A DNA stretch of 64,000 nucleotides from Orrella dioscoreae (GCF_900089455.2 NZ_LT907988.1:1488001-1552000), one strand, 5' to 3'. Counted from the stretch's first letter, positions 46,263-57,177 are shown. A program made the numbers and translations. The notes: generated by a model from the letters alone, not told the origin.

Positions 46263-47146
46263 GACCCCCACGCTGCATCGTCCGCCGCGCGCAGGCGATG
46301 CAGCGGGTCCTGGCGGTAGTACGCCGCCAGGAGCCCGTACCAATCGGGCAATGTCTCGGCCAGGGGCCACGGATCCACGAAAAAGCTTTCCGAGCTGACC
46401 GCGAAGAACTCCGCTTCGTCGGTGGCCGCATACGGGTCCAGCGGCAATTGCCCGTACCAGGGGGCCGCGTCGGGCCCCTCCGGATCCACGTCGGGCGGAA
46501 TGGCCGCCTCGATCTCTTCCAGCGCCGTCACGAAGGCGTCGTAGCTGCGCGCCAGCACGGCCCGCCAATGGCGGGGCGAGATATCGGCATGCGCATGCAG
46601 GGCGGGCATGCCGTCGGCGTCTCCGGCATGCAGGTCCAGCTTGTGCGCGAACTCGTGGATCACCACGTTGAACGCATGCTGGCCGGGCTCGGCCAGGGCG
46701 TCCGGCGCCTCCCACGACAGCACGATGGGGCCGCCTTCCCAGGCTTCGCCCGCGGCCTCTTCCACGTATTCGTGCACCACGCCGGCGTCGTCCTGCTGGC
46801 GGCGCGGGATCAGGAAGCCGCCCGGGTAGACGATGATCTCGTTCCAGCCGTCATAGAGCGTGGGGGCCAGGTGCAGGATGGGCAGGCAGGCCTGCACCGC
46901 GATGGACAGGCGCATGAAGTCGGTGGGAACCAGCCCGCGCGCCCCGTTGAGCGTCTTGCTGGCCAGCAGCCAGGCGCAACGCTTGCGCAGCGCGGCGTCC
47001 TCGTCGGCCGAGAGGCCGTCGAGAAAGGGATGGGCCCGCAGCACGTCGGTCCAGAGCGTGTCGCTGATGCGCGCCTCGACGCTTGCGGTTTCGGCGCGTC
47101 CGGCGCCCGCGCCCCTGAGCCAGCGCAGCATATGCATTCCTGTCAT
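46259..47146 (-). CDS. mtfA: MtfA-family zinc metallopeptidase (M90)
   Basis: A 295-residue protein of the MtfA family. The zinc motif is VVIHEFAHKLD with H164, E165 and H168. FLIPRRQQDDAGVV and the later AEFFAVSSESFFVDP, with the third ligand glutamate region, are diagnostic. In E. coli MtfA binds the repressor Mlc and so affects glucose PTS genes, and it has aminopeptidase activity; whether that role holds here is unknown. Its stop overlaps the ridA stop by two bases of each codon. It diverges from relA over 95 bp. Confidence 0.93.
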   Translation of the reverse strand: MTGMHMLRWLRGAGAGRAETASVEARISDTLWTDVLRAHPFLDGLSADEDAALRKRCAWLLASKTLNGARGLVPTDFMRLSIAVQACLPILHLAPTLYDGWNEIIVYPGGFLIPRRQQDDAGVVHEYVEEAAGEAWEGGPIVLSWEAPDALAEPGQHAFNVVIHEFAHKLDLHAGDADGMPALHAHADISPRHWRAVLARSYDAFVTALEEIEAAIPPDVDPEGPDAAPWYGQLPLDPYAATDEAEFFAVSSESFFVDPWPLAETLPDWYGLLAAYYRQDPLHRLRAADDAAWGS

Positions 47147-47186
47147 CGTGATGAAGCCTTAGTGTAGAGTGTGGAACATCGTTTTC

Positions 47187-47208
47187 CGCCCGCCCGCCCG
47201 CCCGCGCG
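47187..47208. repeat. Short CCCG tandem repeat in the relA/mtfA spacer
   Basis: About four to five tandem copies of CGCC/CCCG run from 47187 and turn into CGCGCG. The tract lies 35-55 bp before the relA start in the divergent spacer and could vary in length by slippage. Confidence 0.6.
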
Positions 47209-47241
47209 CGCTGCGCAAGCGGCCCTTGCCTTCCCGGTCCC

Positions 47242-49446
47242 ATGGTTTCGCCAGACGTCATTCCCGCCGACCTGAACGCGCCAGCGATCTTCGATGACGC
47301 CTGGCGCGAGGCGGCCTGCGCGGGGCTGGACGACGAGGGCAGGGCGCTGGTGTCCCGGGCGCGTGACTGGGCCGTGCCCCAATTGGCCGGCCAGGTCGCG
47401 TCCACCGGCGAAACGCTGGCGGGCCATGCCGCCGGCACCCTGCGCATCCTGGCCGACCTGCGCACCGATGCGCCCACGCGCGCGGCGGCACTGATCGCGG
47501 TCCTGTCCAGTGAAGGCGCCCCGTCGCGCAATGACCCCGTCGCCGCGGCCTTCGATGCCGAGATCGCCCGGCTGGTGCAGGGCAGCCGGGCGCTGGTGCG
47601 CCTGGGCGTGACCACGCGCCAGTCCAGCGACAGCGCGGCCGACACCGGCAGCCAGAAGGAAATGCTGCGCAAGATGCTGCTGGCCATGGCCGCCGACCTG
47701 CGCATCGTGCTGATGCGCCTGGCCTCGCGGCTGCAGACACTGCGCTGGTATGCCCAGTCCAAGCAGCCTTGCGATCCGGCCTTCGCCCAGGAAACCCTGG
47801 ACCTGTATGCGCCGCTCGCCAACCGGCTGGGCATCTGGCAGGTCAAGTGGGAAATGGAAGACCTGGCCTTCCGTTTCCTGCATCCGGCCAAGTACAAGGA
47901 AATCGCCAAGCTGCTCGAGGAAAAGCGCGTCGAGCGCGAAGCGTTCATCGCGCAGGCCATCGCGCACCTCAAGGCCGCGCTGGATGCCGCGGGCATCGAG
48001 GGCGATGTCAGCGGCCGGCCCAAGCACATCTACAGCATCTGGAACAAGATGCGGGTCAAGCGGCTGGACTTCTCCGAGCTCTACGACCTGCGGGCGCTGC
48101 GCGTCATCGTGCCCGACGAGCGCGCCTGCTATGCCGCGCTGGGGCTCGTCCATGAAATGTGGATGCCGGTAGGCGATGAGTTCGACGACTACATCTCGCG
48201 GCCCAAGCCCAACGGCTATCGTTCGCTGCACACCGTGGTGGCGGATGCCGATGGCCGGCCCTTCGAGGTGCAGATCCGCACCGAGCAGATGCACCAGCAT
48301 GCCGAGTACGGCATGGCGGCGCACTGGCGCTACAAGGAGTCCGGCAAGCTTGGCGGCCAGACCAGGGCGAGCAGCGGCTACGACAAGCAGCTGTCCTGGC
48401 TGCGCCAGTTGCTGGCGTGGAACACCGACGTCGGCGGGCAGGCCCCCGCGGCCACCCACGAGGACGAGCGCATCTATGTGCTGACGCCGCAAGCCCGCGT
48501 GCTCGACCTGCCGCAAGGCGCCACGCCGGTGGATTTCGCGTATCACCTGCACACCGACCTGGGCCACCGCTGCCGGGGCGCCAAGGTCGATGGCCAGATG
48601 GTGCCGTTGCACACGCAACTGGCCACCGGGCAGACGGTGGAAATCATCGCGGCCAAGGCGGGCGGGCCCTCGCGCGACTGGCTCAACCCGCAACTGGGCT
48701 TCCTGGCCAGTCCGAGGGCGCGCGCCAAGGTGCGGCTGTGGTTCAACGCCATCGAGCTGCAGCAGCGCATCAACCAGGGCCAGGCCCTGGTCGAGAAGGA
48801 GTTGCAGCGCCTGGGCAAGACCGCGGTCAAGCTCGAACAACTGGCCCAGGACCTGGGCTTCGCGCGGGCAGACGACCTGTACGTGGCCGTGGCCAAGGAC
48901 GAGTTCAGCCTGCGGCTGGTGGATGCCTATTTCCTCGCGCCCGCCGACGCCGCCGAGCCTGAGCCCGCGCGCGTCCCGACCGCGCGCAGCGACGCCGGAC
49001 CGGCCAAGAGCGGTGTCCTGGTGGTCGGGGTCGGCTCGCTGATGACGCAGCTGGCGCGCTGCTGCCGGCCTGCGCCGCCCGATGCCATCGCGGGGTTCGT
49101 CACGCGGGGGCGGGGCGTGTCCGTGCACCGGGTCGATTGCCACAGCTACGCCGCGCTGGCGCAGCGCCACCCCGAGCGGGTGATCGACGTGGACTGGGGG
49201 GCGACGGGCGACGCCGTCTATCCCGTGGACCTCAGCGTGCGCGCCCATGACCGTTCCGGCCTCTTGCGCGACCTGTCCGAGGTCTTCGCCCGGCTGCGCC
49301 TGAACGTGGTGGGCGTCAACACCCAGAGCCGCCAGTCGCTGGCCCACATGGTGTTCACGGTCGAGATCCGTGACGGTTCCCAGCTTGCCCGCGCCCTGAC
49401 GGCACTGGGCGAAGTGCCTGGCGTGGAGTCGGTGGAGCGGCGCTAG
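47242..49446 (+). CDS. relA: (p)ppGpp synthetase RelA
   Basis: A 734-residue stringent-response enzyme. The N-terminal hydrolase-like domain (about 25-190) has lost its HD motif: where active hydrolases have LLHDVVEDT it reads AVLSSEGAPS, so it should not degrade (p)ppGpp. The synthetase domain (about 225-375) has RPKHIYSIWNKMRVKRLDF, DEFDDYISRPKPNGYRSLHT (the RelA-type E-x-D-D) and VQIRTEQMHQHAEYGMAAHW. TGS (about 410-470; RIYVLTPQARVLDLPQGATP) and a C-terminal ACT domain (about 655-734) follow. It is therefore RelA rather than bifunctional SpoT/Rel. Divergent from mtfA. Confidence 0.95.
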   Translation: MVSPDVIPADLNAPAIFDDAWREAACAGLDDEGRALVSRARDWAVPQLAGQVASTGETLAGHAAGTLRILADLRTDAPTRAAALIAVLSSEGAPSRNDPVAAAFDAEIARLVQGSRALVRLGVTTRQSSDSAADTGSQKEMLRKMLLAMAADLRIVLMRLASRLQTLRWYAQSKQPCDPAFAQETLDLYAPLANRLGIWQVKWEMEDLAFRFLHPAKYKEIAKLLEEKRVEREAFIAQAIAHLKAALDAAGIEGDVSGRPKHIYSIWNKMRVKRLDFSELYDLRALRVIVPDERACYAALGLVHEMWMPVGDEFDDYISRPKPNGYRSLHTVVADADGRPFEVQIRTEQMHQHAEYGMAAHWRYKESGKLGGQTRASSGYDKQLSWLRQLLAWNTDVGGQAPAATHEDERIYVLTPQARVLDLPQGATPVDFAYHLHTDLGHRCRGAKVDGQMVPLHTQLATGQTVEIIAAKAGGPSRDWLNPQLGFLASPRARAKVRLWFNAIELQQRINQGQALVEKELQRLGKTAVKLEQLAQDLGFARADDLYVAVAKDEFSLRLVDAYFLAPADAAEPEPARVPTARSDAGPAKSGVLVVGVGSLMTQLARCCRPAPPDAIAGFVTRGRGVSVHRVDCHSYAALAQRHPERVIDVDWGATGDAVYPVDLSVRAHDRSGLLRDLSEVFARLRLNVVGVNTQSRQSLAHMVFTVEIRDGSQLARALTALGEVPGVESVERR

Positions 49447-49590
49447 CGCGCGTCCGGCGCCGCCCCTGGCCTCCCGCCCGGCCGCGGGATGTGGCACGGG
49501 CCCGTGACTGCTAAAATGCCCTGTTGCATACCGCTGGCCGGTGCGCCGCGATCATCGCGCGCCCTGGCGGCACTGTGGGAGCCCCCCGCC

Positions 49591-50790
49591 TTGAAACCCT
49601 ACGATTTTCCCGATGCGCACGGCCATTTCGGTCCGTATGGCGGCGTTTTCGTCGCCGAAACCCTGATGCACGCGCTCGACGAGCTGCGCGAGGCCTATGC
49701 CCGCTACAGCGCCGATCCGGAATTCCAGCAAGAGTTCGCCCATGAGCTCAAGCATTTCGTCGGCCGTCCCACGCCGGTCTATCACGCCCGCCGCTGGTCG
49801 CAGGAGCTGGGCGGGGCGCAGATCTGGTTCAAGCGCGAAGACCTGAACCACACCGGCGCGCACAAGGTGAACAACTGCATCGGCCAGGCGCTGCTTGCCC
49901 GCCGCATGGGCAAGCGCCGCGTCATCGCCGAAACCGGCGCCGGCCAGCACGGCGTGGCCACGGCCACGGTGGCCGCCCGCTACGGCATGGAGTGCGTGGT
50001 CTACATGGGCAGCGAGGACGTGCGCCGCCAGGCCTCGAACGTCTATCGCATGAAGCTGCTGGGCGCCAAGGTCGTGCCGGTCGATTCGGGCTCGCGCACC
50101 CTGAAGGACGCGCTGAACGAAGCCATGCGCGACTGGGTCACCCACATCGAGAACACCTTCTACATCATCGGCACCGTGGCAGGCCCGCACCCCTATCCCA
50201 TGATGGTGCGCGACTTCCAGTCCATCATCGGCAAGGAAAGCATCGTCCAGATGCCCGAGTCCGCCGGCCGCCAGCCCGACGTGGTCATCGCCGCCGTGGG
50301 CGGGGGCTCCAACGCCATGGGCATCTTCCATCCCTATCTCAGCCAGGAAGGCGTGAAGCTGGTGGGGGTCGAGGCCGCGGGCGAGGGCATGGATTCCGGC
50401 CGTCACGCCGCCTCCATCCGCGCCGGCATGGTCGGCGTGCTGCACGGCAACCGCACCTACGTCATGCAGGACGAGAACGGACAAGTGCAGGAAACCCATT
50501 CGGTCTCGGCCGGCCTGGATTATCCGGGCGTGGGTCCCGAGCATGCCTGGCTGAACGACAGCCAGCGCGCCGAATACGTCGGCGTGACCGACGATGAAGC
50601 GCTGAAGGCCTTCCATCAGTGCTGCCGCATCGAAGGCATCATGCCCGCGCTGGAATCGGCCCATGCCATCGCCCACGCCGTGCGCCTGGCGCCCACGTTG
50701 CCCAAGGACAAGATCATCCTCGTCAACCTGTCGGGCCGGGGTGACAAGGACATGCATACCGTCGCCGAGCGCGCCGGCATCGAACTCTAA
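49591..50790 (+). CDS. trpB: Tryptophan synthase beta chain
   Basis: A 399-residue PLP enzyme that joins indole and serine. The PLP lysine is K92 in [30 protein letters not shown] and the phosphate loop [14 protein letters not shown] are diagnostic. I chose TTG 49591 because GGGAG lies about nine bases upstream and the protein then begins [20 protein letters not shown] as in relatives; longer in-frame starts (such as ATG 49516) would add unrelated residues. trpA follows after 12 bp. Confidence 0.96.
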   Translation: MKPYDFPDAHGHFGPYGGVFVAETLMHALDELREAYARYSADPEFQQEFAHELKHFVGRPTPVYHARRWSQELGGAQIWFKREDLNHTGAHKVNNCIGQALLARRMGKRRVIAETGAGQHGVATATVAARYGMECVVYMGSEDVRRQASNVYRMKLLGAKVVPVDSGSRTLKDALNEAMRDWVTHIENTFYIIGTVAGPHPYPMMVRDFQSIIGKESIVQMPESAGRQPDVVIAAVGGGSNAMGIFHPYLSQEGVKLVGVEAAGEGMDSGRHAASIRAGMVGVLHGNRTYVMQDENGQVQETHSVSAGLDYPGVGPEHAWLNDSQRAEYVGVTDDEALKAFHQCCRIEGIMPALESAHAIAHAVRLAPTLPKDKIILVNLSGRGDKDMHTVAERAGIEL

Positions 50791-50802
50791 AGCGAAGCAG
50801 GG

Positions 50803-51660
50803 ATGACACACCCCAACGACCGTATCGCCAAGCGCTTTGCCCTTGCCCAGGAAGCCGGCCGGGCAGCGCTGATTCCCTACATCGCCGCGGGCGATCCCTC
50901 GCCGGCCGCCACCGTGCCGCTCATGCATGCGCTCGTCGAGGCGGGCGCCGACATCCTGGAACTGGGCGTGCCGTTCTCGGACCCGATGGCCGACGGTCCG
51001 GTGATCCAGCGCGCCGCCGAGCGCGCCATCGCCCAGGGCGTGGGCTTGCGCAACGTGCTGGCCATGGTGGCCGAGTTCCGCCGCCAGGACGCCGACACGC
51101 CCGTCGTGCTCATGGGCTATGCCAATCCGATCGAGCGCATGGGCCAGGCCGCTTTCGCCGACGCCGCGCAGGCGGCGGGTGTCGACGGCGTGCTGTCCGT
51201 GGACTATCCGCCCGAGGAAATCGACGAGTTCGCCGCCCTGCTGGATGCGCGCGGCATCGCCCCCATCTTCCTGCTCGCGCCGACCTCCACCGAGGCGCGC
51301 ATCCAGGCCATGGCCAAGGTCGCGCGCGGCTATGTCTATTACGTCTCGCTCAAGGGCGTGACGGGCACCGGCACGGTCGACACCGACGACGTCGCGCGCC
51401 GCCTGCAGGACATCCGCCGCCACATCTCCATTCCGCTGGGCGTGGGCTTCGGCATCCGTGACGCCGACACCGCCAGCCGCATCGCGCGCGTCGCCGACGC
51501 CGTGGTCATCGGCAGCAAGCTCATCGAAACCATGGAAACCGCCGTCAAGGGCGCCGGCGCCGATCAGCAGGCCGACCTGGCCGTGCGTGCCGCCGGCGAT
51601 TGGCTGGCGGGCATACGCCAGGCGCTGGATGGCGCCCGCAAGACGGGCGCGCCCGCCTGA
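50803..51660 (+). CDS. trpA: Tryptophan synthase alpha chain
   Basis: A 285-residue TIM-barrel enzyme that cleaves indole-3-glycerol phosphate and channels indole to TrpB. The catalytic acids are E53 and D64 in [20 protein letters not shown] (E49/D60 in E. coli). [13 protein letters not shown] and the phosphate-site [11 protein letters not shown] are standard. AGCAGGG precedes ATG 50803. It is the second gene of trpB-trpA-accD, a common betaproteobacterial operon. Confidence 0.97.
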   Translation: MTHPNDRIAKRFALAQEAGRAALIPYIAAGDPSPAATVPLMHALVEAGADILELGVPFSDPMADGPVIQRAAERAIAQGVGLRNVLAMVAEFRRQDADTPVVLMGYANPIERMGQAAFADAAQAAGVDGVLSVDYPPEEIDEFAALLDARGIAPIFLLAPTSTEARIQAMAKVARGYVYYVSLKGVTGTGTVDTDDVARRLQDIRRHISIPLGVGFGIRDADTASRIARVADAVVIGSKLIETMETAVKGAGADQQADLAVRAAGDWLAGIRQALDGARKTGAPA

Positions 51661-51708
51661 CCCGGCGCGCCGTCCCACGACAAACAACATCACCGAGCAC
51701 CCACCGCC

Positions 51709-52590
51709 ATGAGCTGGATCGAGAAACTTCTTCCCCCCCGGATCAACAAGACCTCCGCCAACGACGCCGCGGCGCGCCGCGTGCCTGAGGGTCTGTGGGT
51801 CAAATGCCCGTCCTGCGAGGCCGTGCTCTACAACGAAGACCTGGCCACCAACCTGCACGTCTGCCCCAAGTGCGATCACCACATGCGCATCGGCGCGCGT
51901 GCGCGCATCGATTCGCTGCTGGACGTCGAAGGCCGCCAGGAAATCGGCGAAACCACCCGTTCGGTCGACTCGCTGAAGTTCAAGGATTCGCGCAAGTACC
52001 CCGAGCGCCTGGCCGAAGCCACCAAGCAGACGGACGAAACCGACGCCCTGATCGTCGTGAGCGGCAGCATTCGTGGCTTGGCCGCAACACTCGCATGTTT
52101 CGAATTCCAATTCATGGGCGGCTCGATGGGGTCGGTGGTGGGCGAGCGTTTCGCGCGCGGCGTCGAGGCCGCGCTGGCGAACAAAACCCCCTTCATCTGC
52201 GTGGCGGCCTCGGGTGGCGCGCGCATGCAGGAAAGCCTGCTGTCGCTGATGCAGATGGCCAAGACCAATGCCATGCTCACGCGTCTGTCGGCCGAAGGGC
52301 TGCCATTCATCAGCGTCCTGACCGATCCCACCATGGGCGGCGTGTCGGCCAGCTTCGCCTTCATGGGCGACGTGGTGATTGCCGAACCCAAGGCGCTGAT
52401 CGGTTTCGCCGGTCCGCGCGTCATCGAGCAGACGGTGCGCGAGAAGCTGCCGGAAGGCTTCCAGCGTTCCGAGTTCCTGCTGCAGAAGGGCGCCGTGGAC
52501 ATGGTGGTGGATCGCCGCCAGCTGCGCGATGAAATCGCCCGCCTGTTGGCATTGCTTACCAATCAGCCTTTGGAAGCCGTTTCGGCTTGA
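51709..52590 (+). CDS. accD: Acetyl-CoA carboxylase, carboxyltransferase beta subunit
   Basis: A 293-residue subunit for the first step of fatty acid synthesis; it works with AccA. The zinc ribbon cysteines are C33, C36, C52 and C55 (CPSC ... CPKC). The crotonase-fold core shows [40 protein letters not shown] and [16 protein letters not shown]. folC often follows accD in this group; here the next gene is pagL. Confidence 0.97.
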   Translation: MSWIEKLLPPRINKTSANDAAARRVPEGLWVKCPSCEAVLYNEDLATNLHVCPKCDHHMRIGARARIDSLLDVEGRQEIGETTRSVDSLKFKDSRKYPERLAEATKQTDETDALIVVSGSIRGLAATLACFEFQFMGGSMGSVVGERFARGVEAALANKTPFICVAASGGARMQESLLSLMQMAKTNAMLTRLSAEGLPFISVLTDPTMGGVSASFAFMGDVVIAEPKALIGFAGPRVIEQTVREKLPEGFQRSEFLLQKGAVDMVVDRRQLRDEIARLLALLTNQPLEAVSA

Positions 52591-52876
52591 TGGGCAAGCT
52601 GGGCGGCGAGGCGGTTTTCTGATACCTTGACTTCATGCTGTCAAACGCTGACCAGGCAGTAAGCCAACGGTCAGCAACACGGCGCGTCGTGGTTGACATT
52701 CACCGCCTTCTGCTGCCCATGCAGGGCCGGGTTCGCTGCTGACTGCCCGCGCCGCTTCCACATGGTTCGCGCCAGCCGCCCCGCAGTCTCGTGCTGCCAG
52801 GTCCGGGTTTCACCTGCCGTCAGTCCGGGCCGGCCGCTGGCGCTCTCGTTTCAAGGCAGAGTTGCCGGAGTAAGCA
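52591..52876. promoter_or_regulatory. accD-pagL spacer with dyad and -35-like element
   Basis: GCTGACC (52647-52653) and GGTCAGC (52669-52675) form an inverted repeat with a 15 bp gap. A consensus -35 TTGACA lies at 52693-52698, but no good -10 follows at 16-18 bp. No small gene is evident. This is the likely control region of pagL. Confidence 0.4.
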
Positions 52877-52882
52877 TTGATC

Positions 52883-53422
52883 ATGCACGCCTTCAAGAAG
52901 AACAAGATTGCCGCCGCCCTGATCCTGTCGGCTGGCCTGTCCCCCCTGCTCGCCGCGGCGCCTGCCAGCGCACAGGGCATTGGCGTGACCGCTGGCGTGG
53001 GCGACCACTACCAGCGCCTGGAAATCAACTGGCAATCGCCTGCTTTGTGGGATTACCAATTCGGTGGCAACTGGGGCCGCCTGGAACTGGTCGGTGAACT
53101 CGGCGCTGCCTACTGGAAGGCCAACGGTTCGCGTGATCCGGGCAATGTCTGGCAGTTCAATGCGATCCCCATGTTCCGCTGGTGGACCGGCGAACGCTTC
53201 TACCTGGAAGCCGGCGTGGGCGCCACTGCCTTCACCAGCACGCGCTTCGCGGACAAGAACATCAGCACCGCCTTCCAGTTCGGTGACCATATCGGCGCGG
53301 GTTTCCTGATCAACGATTCGAACCGCATCGGCCTGCGTCTTTCGCACTTCTCCAACGCCAGCATCAAGAAGCCGAACCCTGGCCTGGACGTGGTGCAGCT
53401 GACGTATACGTACCTGTATTGA
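52883..53422 (+). CDS. pagL: Lipid A 3-O-deacylase PagL
   Basis: A 179-residue outer-membrane barrel enzyme that removes the 3-linked acyl chain of lipid A and can soften immune recognition. A signal peptide of about 30 residues (ending AAAPASA) precedes the barrel. The active-site strand GLRLSHFSNASIKKPNPGLD holds the His-Ser pair of PagL, with the usual ending VVQLTYTYLY. ATG 52883 is used; TTG 52877 is six bases upstream and better spaced from GGAG (52866-52869), so it may be the true start. Followed by a strong terminator. Confidence 0.9.
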   Translation: MHAFKKNKIAAALILSAGLSPLLAAAPASAQGIGVTAGVGDHYQRLEINWQSPALWDYQFGGNWGRLELVGELGAAYWKANGSRDPGNVWQFNAIPMFRWWTGERFYLEAGVGATAFTSTRFADKNISTAFQFGDHIGAGFLINDSNRIGLRLSHFSNASIKKPNPGLDVVQLTYTYLY

Positions 53423-53465
53423 TCATCTTGCCGCCTGGCCTGTCGGCCTGGCGTGAAGGGATCCG

Positions 53466-53492
53466 AAAGGCATGCCAGCGGCATGCCTTTTT
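53466..53492 (+). terminator. Terminator of pagL
   Basis: AAAGGCATGCC (53466-53476), loop AGC, GGCATGCCTTT (53480-53490) and further T residues. Confidence 0.9.
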
Positions 53493-53510
53493 GTTTGCGT
53501 GGATGTCTTG

Positions 53511-53550
53511 AAAAAAAAACCGCCAGGCTCGTCCGAGCACTGGCGGTTTT
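53511..53550 (-). terminator. Terminator of rne
   Basis: On the minus strand AAAACCGCCAG (from 53550) pairs with CTGGCGGTTTT (to 53516) and runs into nine T residues (53511-53519). It is a very strong factor-independent terminator 50 bp after the rne stop. Confidence 0.93.
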
Positions 53551-53601
53551 GTGTTGCGGCGTCCGGGAGTTTCCACGGACGCCGCAGGACGGCTGTCTTG
53601 C

Positions 53602-56600
53602 TTATTCCGTCTCGACCTGCACCAGCGGGGTGCTGGCCACGGCTTGCACGGGCTTGCGGGCGCGGCCCAGCTTGGGGGCTGGCACGTCGGCCTGGGGCTG
53701 TGCTGCGCCCGAGCGGGTTTCCACCCACTGCATGCCGGCGGCAGCGACCACCGCGTTCAGGTCGGCCGTCGACGCGGCAGGCGCGGCTGTGGGGGCAGGC
53801 GCGGGCGCAGCCGGCTTGGGCTCGACAGGCTGGGCCTGGACGACGGGTTCGGCCACGGGCTGTGCGGCGGGGGCGGGCACGGGCTCGACCGGCGCGACGG
53901 GTTCGACGGCCTGGGCCGTCGTTGCCGGTGCGTCGTCGACCAGGGCAGGGGCGGGCGAACGGGTGCTGTCAGCCAGCGGATCCTGCGTCTCGGCCACGAC
54001 CGGCGCCGGTCCGACCGGCGCGGAGGTCCCGAGCACGCCGGCCTGCGGGGCTTCGTCCGCTGCCGTCAGCGATGCCGGGGCTTCCTCGTTGCTGACGGCG
54101 GGAGCCGTCTCGACGGGGGCGGCGGGCGCGACTTCGGCAGGTGCGACGGCAGCGGGCGCCGTTGCAGCGGCGACCGGCTCGGCCGACACGGCGGGCACGT
54201 AGGTGGGGATGGTCTGCGCGGGCTGTTGCGGCACGTGCTGGGCGTCGGGGGCATCGGCGGACAGGTCGGCCAGGGCGCCGGTGTCGTCGTCCGCGGCGGA
54301 TGCGCCGTCTTCCAGTTGCGTGGCGCCGGTTTCATCCGAACCACGACGGCCACGACGGCTGCGGCGGCGGCGGCGCTTGCGTTCCGGATCGGCCTGTTCG
54401 CCATCGGCGCCTTCGCCTGCCAGGACGCCATCGGTGCCTTCGGCATCGGCGGCATCGGCCTGGGCGACAGCCTGGGGCGCGGGCGCCTGGGCCTGGGCGG
54501 GCGCCGGCGAAACGGCGTCCTCGATGCTCAGGGCCAGGGCGGCGACCATGTCTTCCTGGTTGTTCAGCGCGACGTCCTGCTGCGTGCCGGCTTCGTCACG
54601 GCGGCCACGGCCACGGCCACGGCGCCCGCGGCCCGAACGGCCAGCGGTTTCACCGGCTTCGGTCATGACGGCGGCTTGCGGCTCGACCGGGGCGGCGGGC
54701 AGGCGGCTGGGCGCGGCATCGCGTTCGGCTGCGTCACCGCGTTGGCCGCCAGAACGGCCGCGGCCGCCACGGCGGTTTTCCTCGTTGGCCGGCGTGCCGG
54801 CTTCGGGGGCGTCGGCGCGGCGTTCGCCACGGTCACCGCCACGTTCGCCACGGCGGTTGCGCGAGCGATCGCCACGCTGGCCATCGCCACGGCCACCCTG
54901 GCCGTCACGGCGCGACTTCTCGCGGGCGGCGGGGGCGGGTGCAGCGGCGGGGGTGGCTGCGGTCTGCTCGGGGGCGGGCGAGGAGAACCAGCTCAGGATG
55001 CGCTTGAACAGGCCGCCGGCGGCGGGCGCGGCTGCCACGGGGGCAGGCGCCGCCGCGGCAGGGGCGGGCGTCACGATGGGGGCGGGCTGGGCGGGGGTGA
55101 TGCCCTTGACCAGCGCTTCCGGCTTGGCCTTGACCTCGTGTTCGCGCGGCTGCCAGGCCACGTTGGTGGCGGGCGACTCGGCCAGCTCGAAGCTTGCCTT
55201 GGTTTCTTCCAGGCGCGGATCGTCGTGGCGCAGGCGCTCGATGTGGTGGTGCGGGGTCTCGAGGTGCTTGTTGGGGATCAGCACGACGTTGACCTTCAGG
55301 CGGGCTTCCATCTTGGCGATGTCGGCGCGCTTTTCGTTCAGCAGGAAGGTGGCCACTTCGACCGGCACCTGGGCGTGGACCGCCGCGGTGTTTTCCTTCA
55401 TGGACTCTTCCTGGATCAGGCGCAGGACGTGCAGGGCGCTGGATTCCGCGTCGCGGATCACGCCGGTGCCGTTGCAGCGCGGGCAGGTGATGTGCGAGCC
55501 CTCGTTCAGCGCCGGACGCAGGCGCTGGCGCGACAGTTCCATCAGGCCGAAACGGGAGATCTTGCCCATCTGCACGCGGGCGCGGTCGAAGTGCAGCGCG
55601 TCGCGCAGGCGGTTTTCCACCGCGCGCTGGTTCTTGCTGTCCTCCATGTCGATGAAGTCGATCACGATGAGACCGCCCAGGTCGCGCAGGCGCAACTGGC
55701 GAGCCACTTCGTCGGCGGCTTCCAGGTTGGTGCGCAGGGCGGTTTCCTCGATGTCGGCGCCGCGCGTCGAGCGTGCGGAGTTCACGTCGACGGCCACCAG
55801 GGCTTCGGTGTGGTCGATGACCACGGCGCCGCCCGAGGGCAGGTCCACCGTGCGGGCATAGGCCGTCTCGATCTGGTGTTCGATCTGGAAGCGCGAGAAG
55901 AGGGGGATGTCGTCGCGGTAGCGTTTGACGCGCTGGACGTTGTCCGGCATCACCACGCTCATGAACGCGATCGCCTGGTCGGCGATATCGTCCGTGTCGA
56001 TCAGGATTTCACCGATTTCCGGCGAGAAGTAGTCACGGATGGCCCGGATGACCAGGCTCGACTCCAGGTAGATCAGGATGGGCGCGGCGTTGTCGCGGGC
56101 GGCGCCGTCGATCGCGGTCCAGAGCTGCATCAGGTAGGACAGGTCCCACTGCAGTTCCTCGACGTTGCGGCCGATGCCGGCGGTGCGGGCGATGATGCTC
56201 ATGCCCGCGGGCACTTCGAGCTGGTCCATCGTCTCGCGCAGTTCCTGGCGGTCCTCGCCCTCGACGCGGCGCGACACGCCGCCGCCACGCGGATTGTTGG
56301 GCATCAGGACCAGGTAGCGGCCTGCCAGCGAGATGAAGGTGGTCAGGGCGGCGCCCTTGTTGCCGCGCTCTTCCTTTTCGACCTGGACGATGAGTTCCTG
56401 GCCTTCGCGCAGGGCGTCCTGGATGCGCGCGCTGCGCACATCGATGCCTTCCTTGAAGTAGCTGCGGGCGACTTCCTTGAAGGGCAGGAAGCCGTGGCGG
56501 TCTTCCCCGTAGTTGACGAAGCAGGCTTCGAGGCCGGGTTCGATACGGGTGATGACGCCTTTGTAGATGTTGCCTTTGCGCTGTTCGCGGCCGGCGGTCT

Positions 56601-56688
56601 CGATGTCGAGGTCGATGAGTTTCTGCCCATCGACGATGGCAACGCGCAGTTCTTCCTGGTGCGTTGCATTGAACAGCATGCGCTTCAT
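53602..56688 (-). CDS. rne: Ribonuclease E
   Basis: A 1028-residue endoribonuclease and degradosome scaffold. The S1 domain (about 38-120) includes [20 protein letters not shown]. Catalytic magnesium aspartates are D301 ([11 protein letters not shown]) and D344 ([11 protein letters not shown]). The zinc-link cysteines are C402 and C405 (TCPRCNGTG). The C-terminal half (about 520-1028) is low complexity: Arg/Gly/Asp-rich RNA-binding patches (about 600-760) then Ala/Pro/Val/Glu repeats to the end, as expected for an unstructured scaffold. It is divergent from rluC, as in E. coli, with a long leader that could serve autoregulation. Confidence 0.97.
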   Translation of the reverse strand: MKRMLFNATHQEELRVAIVDGQKLIDLDIETAGREQRKGNIYKGVITRIEPGLEACFVNYGEDRHGFLPFKEVARSYFKEGIDVRSARIQDALREGQELIVQVEKEERGNKGAALTTFISLAGRYLVLMPNNPRGGGVSRRVEGEDRQELRETMDQLEVPAGMSIIARTAGIGRNVEELQWDLSYLMQLWTAIDGAARDNAAPILIYLESSLVIRAIRDYFSPEIGEILIDTDDIADQAIAFMSVVMPDNVQRVKRYRDDIPLFSRFQIEHQIETAYARTVDLPSGGAVVIDHTEALVAVDVNSARSTRGADIEETALRTNLEAADEVARQLRLRDLGGLIVIDFIDMEDSKNQRAVENRLRDALHFDRARVQMGKISRFGLMELSRQRLRPALNEGSHITCPRCNGTGVIRDAESSALHVLRLIQEESMKENTAAVHAQVPVEVATFLLNEKRADIAKMEARLKVNVVLIPNKHLETPHHHIERLRHDDPRLEETKASFELAESPATNVAWQPREHEVKAKPEALVKGITPAQPAPIVTPAPAAAAPAPVAAAPAAGGLFKRILSWFSSPAPEQTAATPAAAPAPAAREKSRRDGQGGRGDGQRGDRSRNRRGERGGDRGERRADAPEAGTPANEENRRGGRGRSGGQRGDAAERDAAPSRLPAAPVEPQAAVMTEAGETAGRSGRGRRGRGRGRRDEAGTQQDVALNNQEDMVAALALSIEDAVSPAPAQAQAPAPQAVAQADAADAEGTDGVLAGEGADGEQADPERKRRRRRSRRGRRGSDETGATQLEDGASAADDDTGALADLSADAPDAQHVPQQPAQTIPTYVPAVSAEPVAAATAPAAVAPAEVAPAAPVETAPAVSNEEAPASLTAADEAPQAGVLGTSAPVGPAPVVAETQDPLADSTRSPAPALVDDAPATTAQAVEPVAPVEPVPAPAAQPVAEPVVQAQPVEPKPAAPAPAPTAAPAASTADLNAVVAAAGMQWVETRSGAAQPQADVPAPKLGRARKPVQAVASTPLVQVETE

Positions 56689-56710
56689 GAGTGACGATCT
56701 CCGTGGTCAT

Positions 56711-56732
56711 GGCACGTCGAAATCGACGTGCC
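56711..56732 (-). promoter_or_regulatory. rne leader hairpin
   Basis: GGCACGTCG and CGACGTGCC form a perfect 9 bp stem with a 4-base AT loop, 22 bases in front of the rne start codon on its mRNA. It may take part in RNase E autoregulation. Confidence 0.5.
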
Positions 56733-57157
56733 GCCTCGGGGTCACCCGGTCTGCGGGGCGGGAACAATGCAAGAAGGACAGGATGCGGTTGCCCGCAGCC
56801 TGCACGAGGTCAGGCGGGCACGATGCGCCGATTGGCGCGAGGTTCTGTCAGCAGGGGGGTCGGTGGCACAGTGTGAGTGGCGACAAGTTGCTTGCTGGGT
56901 GAACACAGGTGCGGGATGAAAAGCGCACGCACCTGCTGCATTCGTAGACGACGGTTTTCTTGCTTTGATTCCAGAGCCGCGATCGGCTACGCAACGGGGG
57001 CTGCTAATAGTGGCGGGCATGTTGCGTCATCGCCACTGGCAGCCGCGGTTGAGACCGACGACCAAGTACCCCCGGGACTGGATTGGCTGGCGCTACAATA
57101 TGGCCCGCGCTCCGGTCGGAGACGCTAATTCATGCATCTCTACGCCGGGCGGCTAAA

Positions 57158-57177
57158 TCCAGCCCCTTCAGGCTGGA
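57158..57177 (+). promoter_or_regulatory. rluC leader hairpin
   Basis: TCCAGCC (57158-57164), loop CCTTCA, GGCTGGA (57171-57177), ending eight bases before the chosen rluC ATG, where a ribosome would bind. Confidence 0.45.

Noticed and set aside
52693-52721. TTGACA as a confirmed pagL promoter
   Set aside because: The -35 is consensus but nothing like TATAAT lies 16-18 bp downstream, so it is mentioned only as a possible element.
53551-56694. Open frame of over 1000 codons on the plus strand opposite rne
   Set aside because: The Gly/Arg-rich translation mirrors the RNase E gene and has no start signal or known domain.
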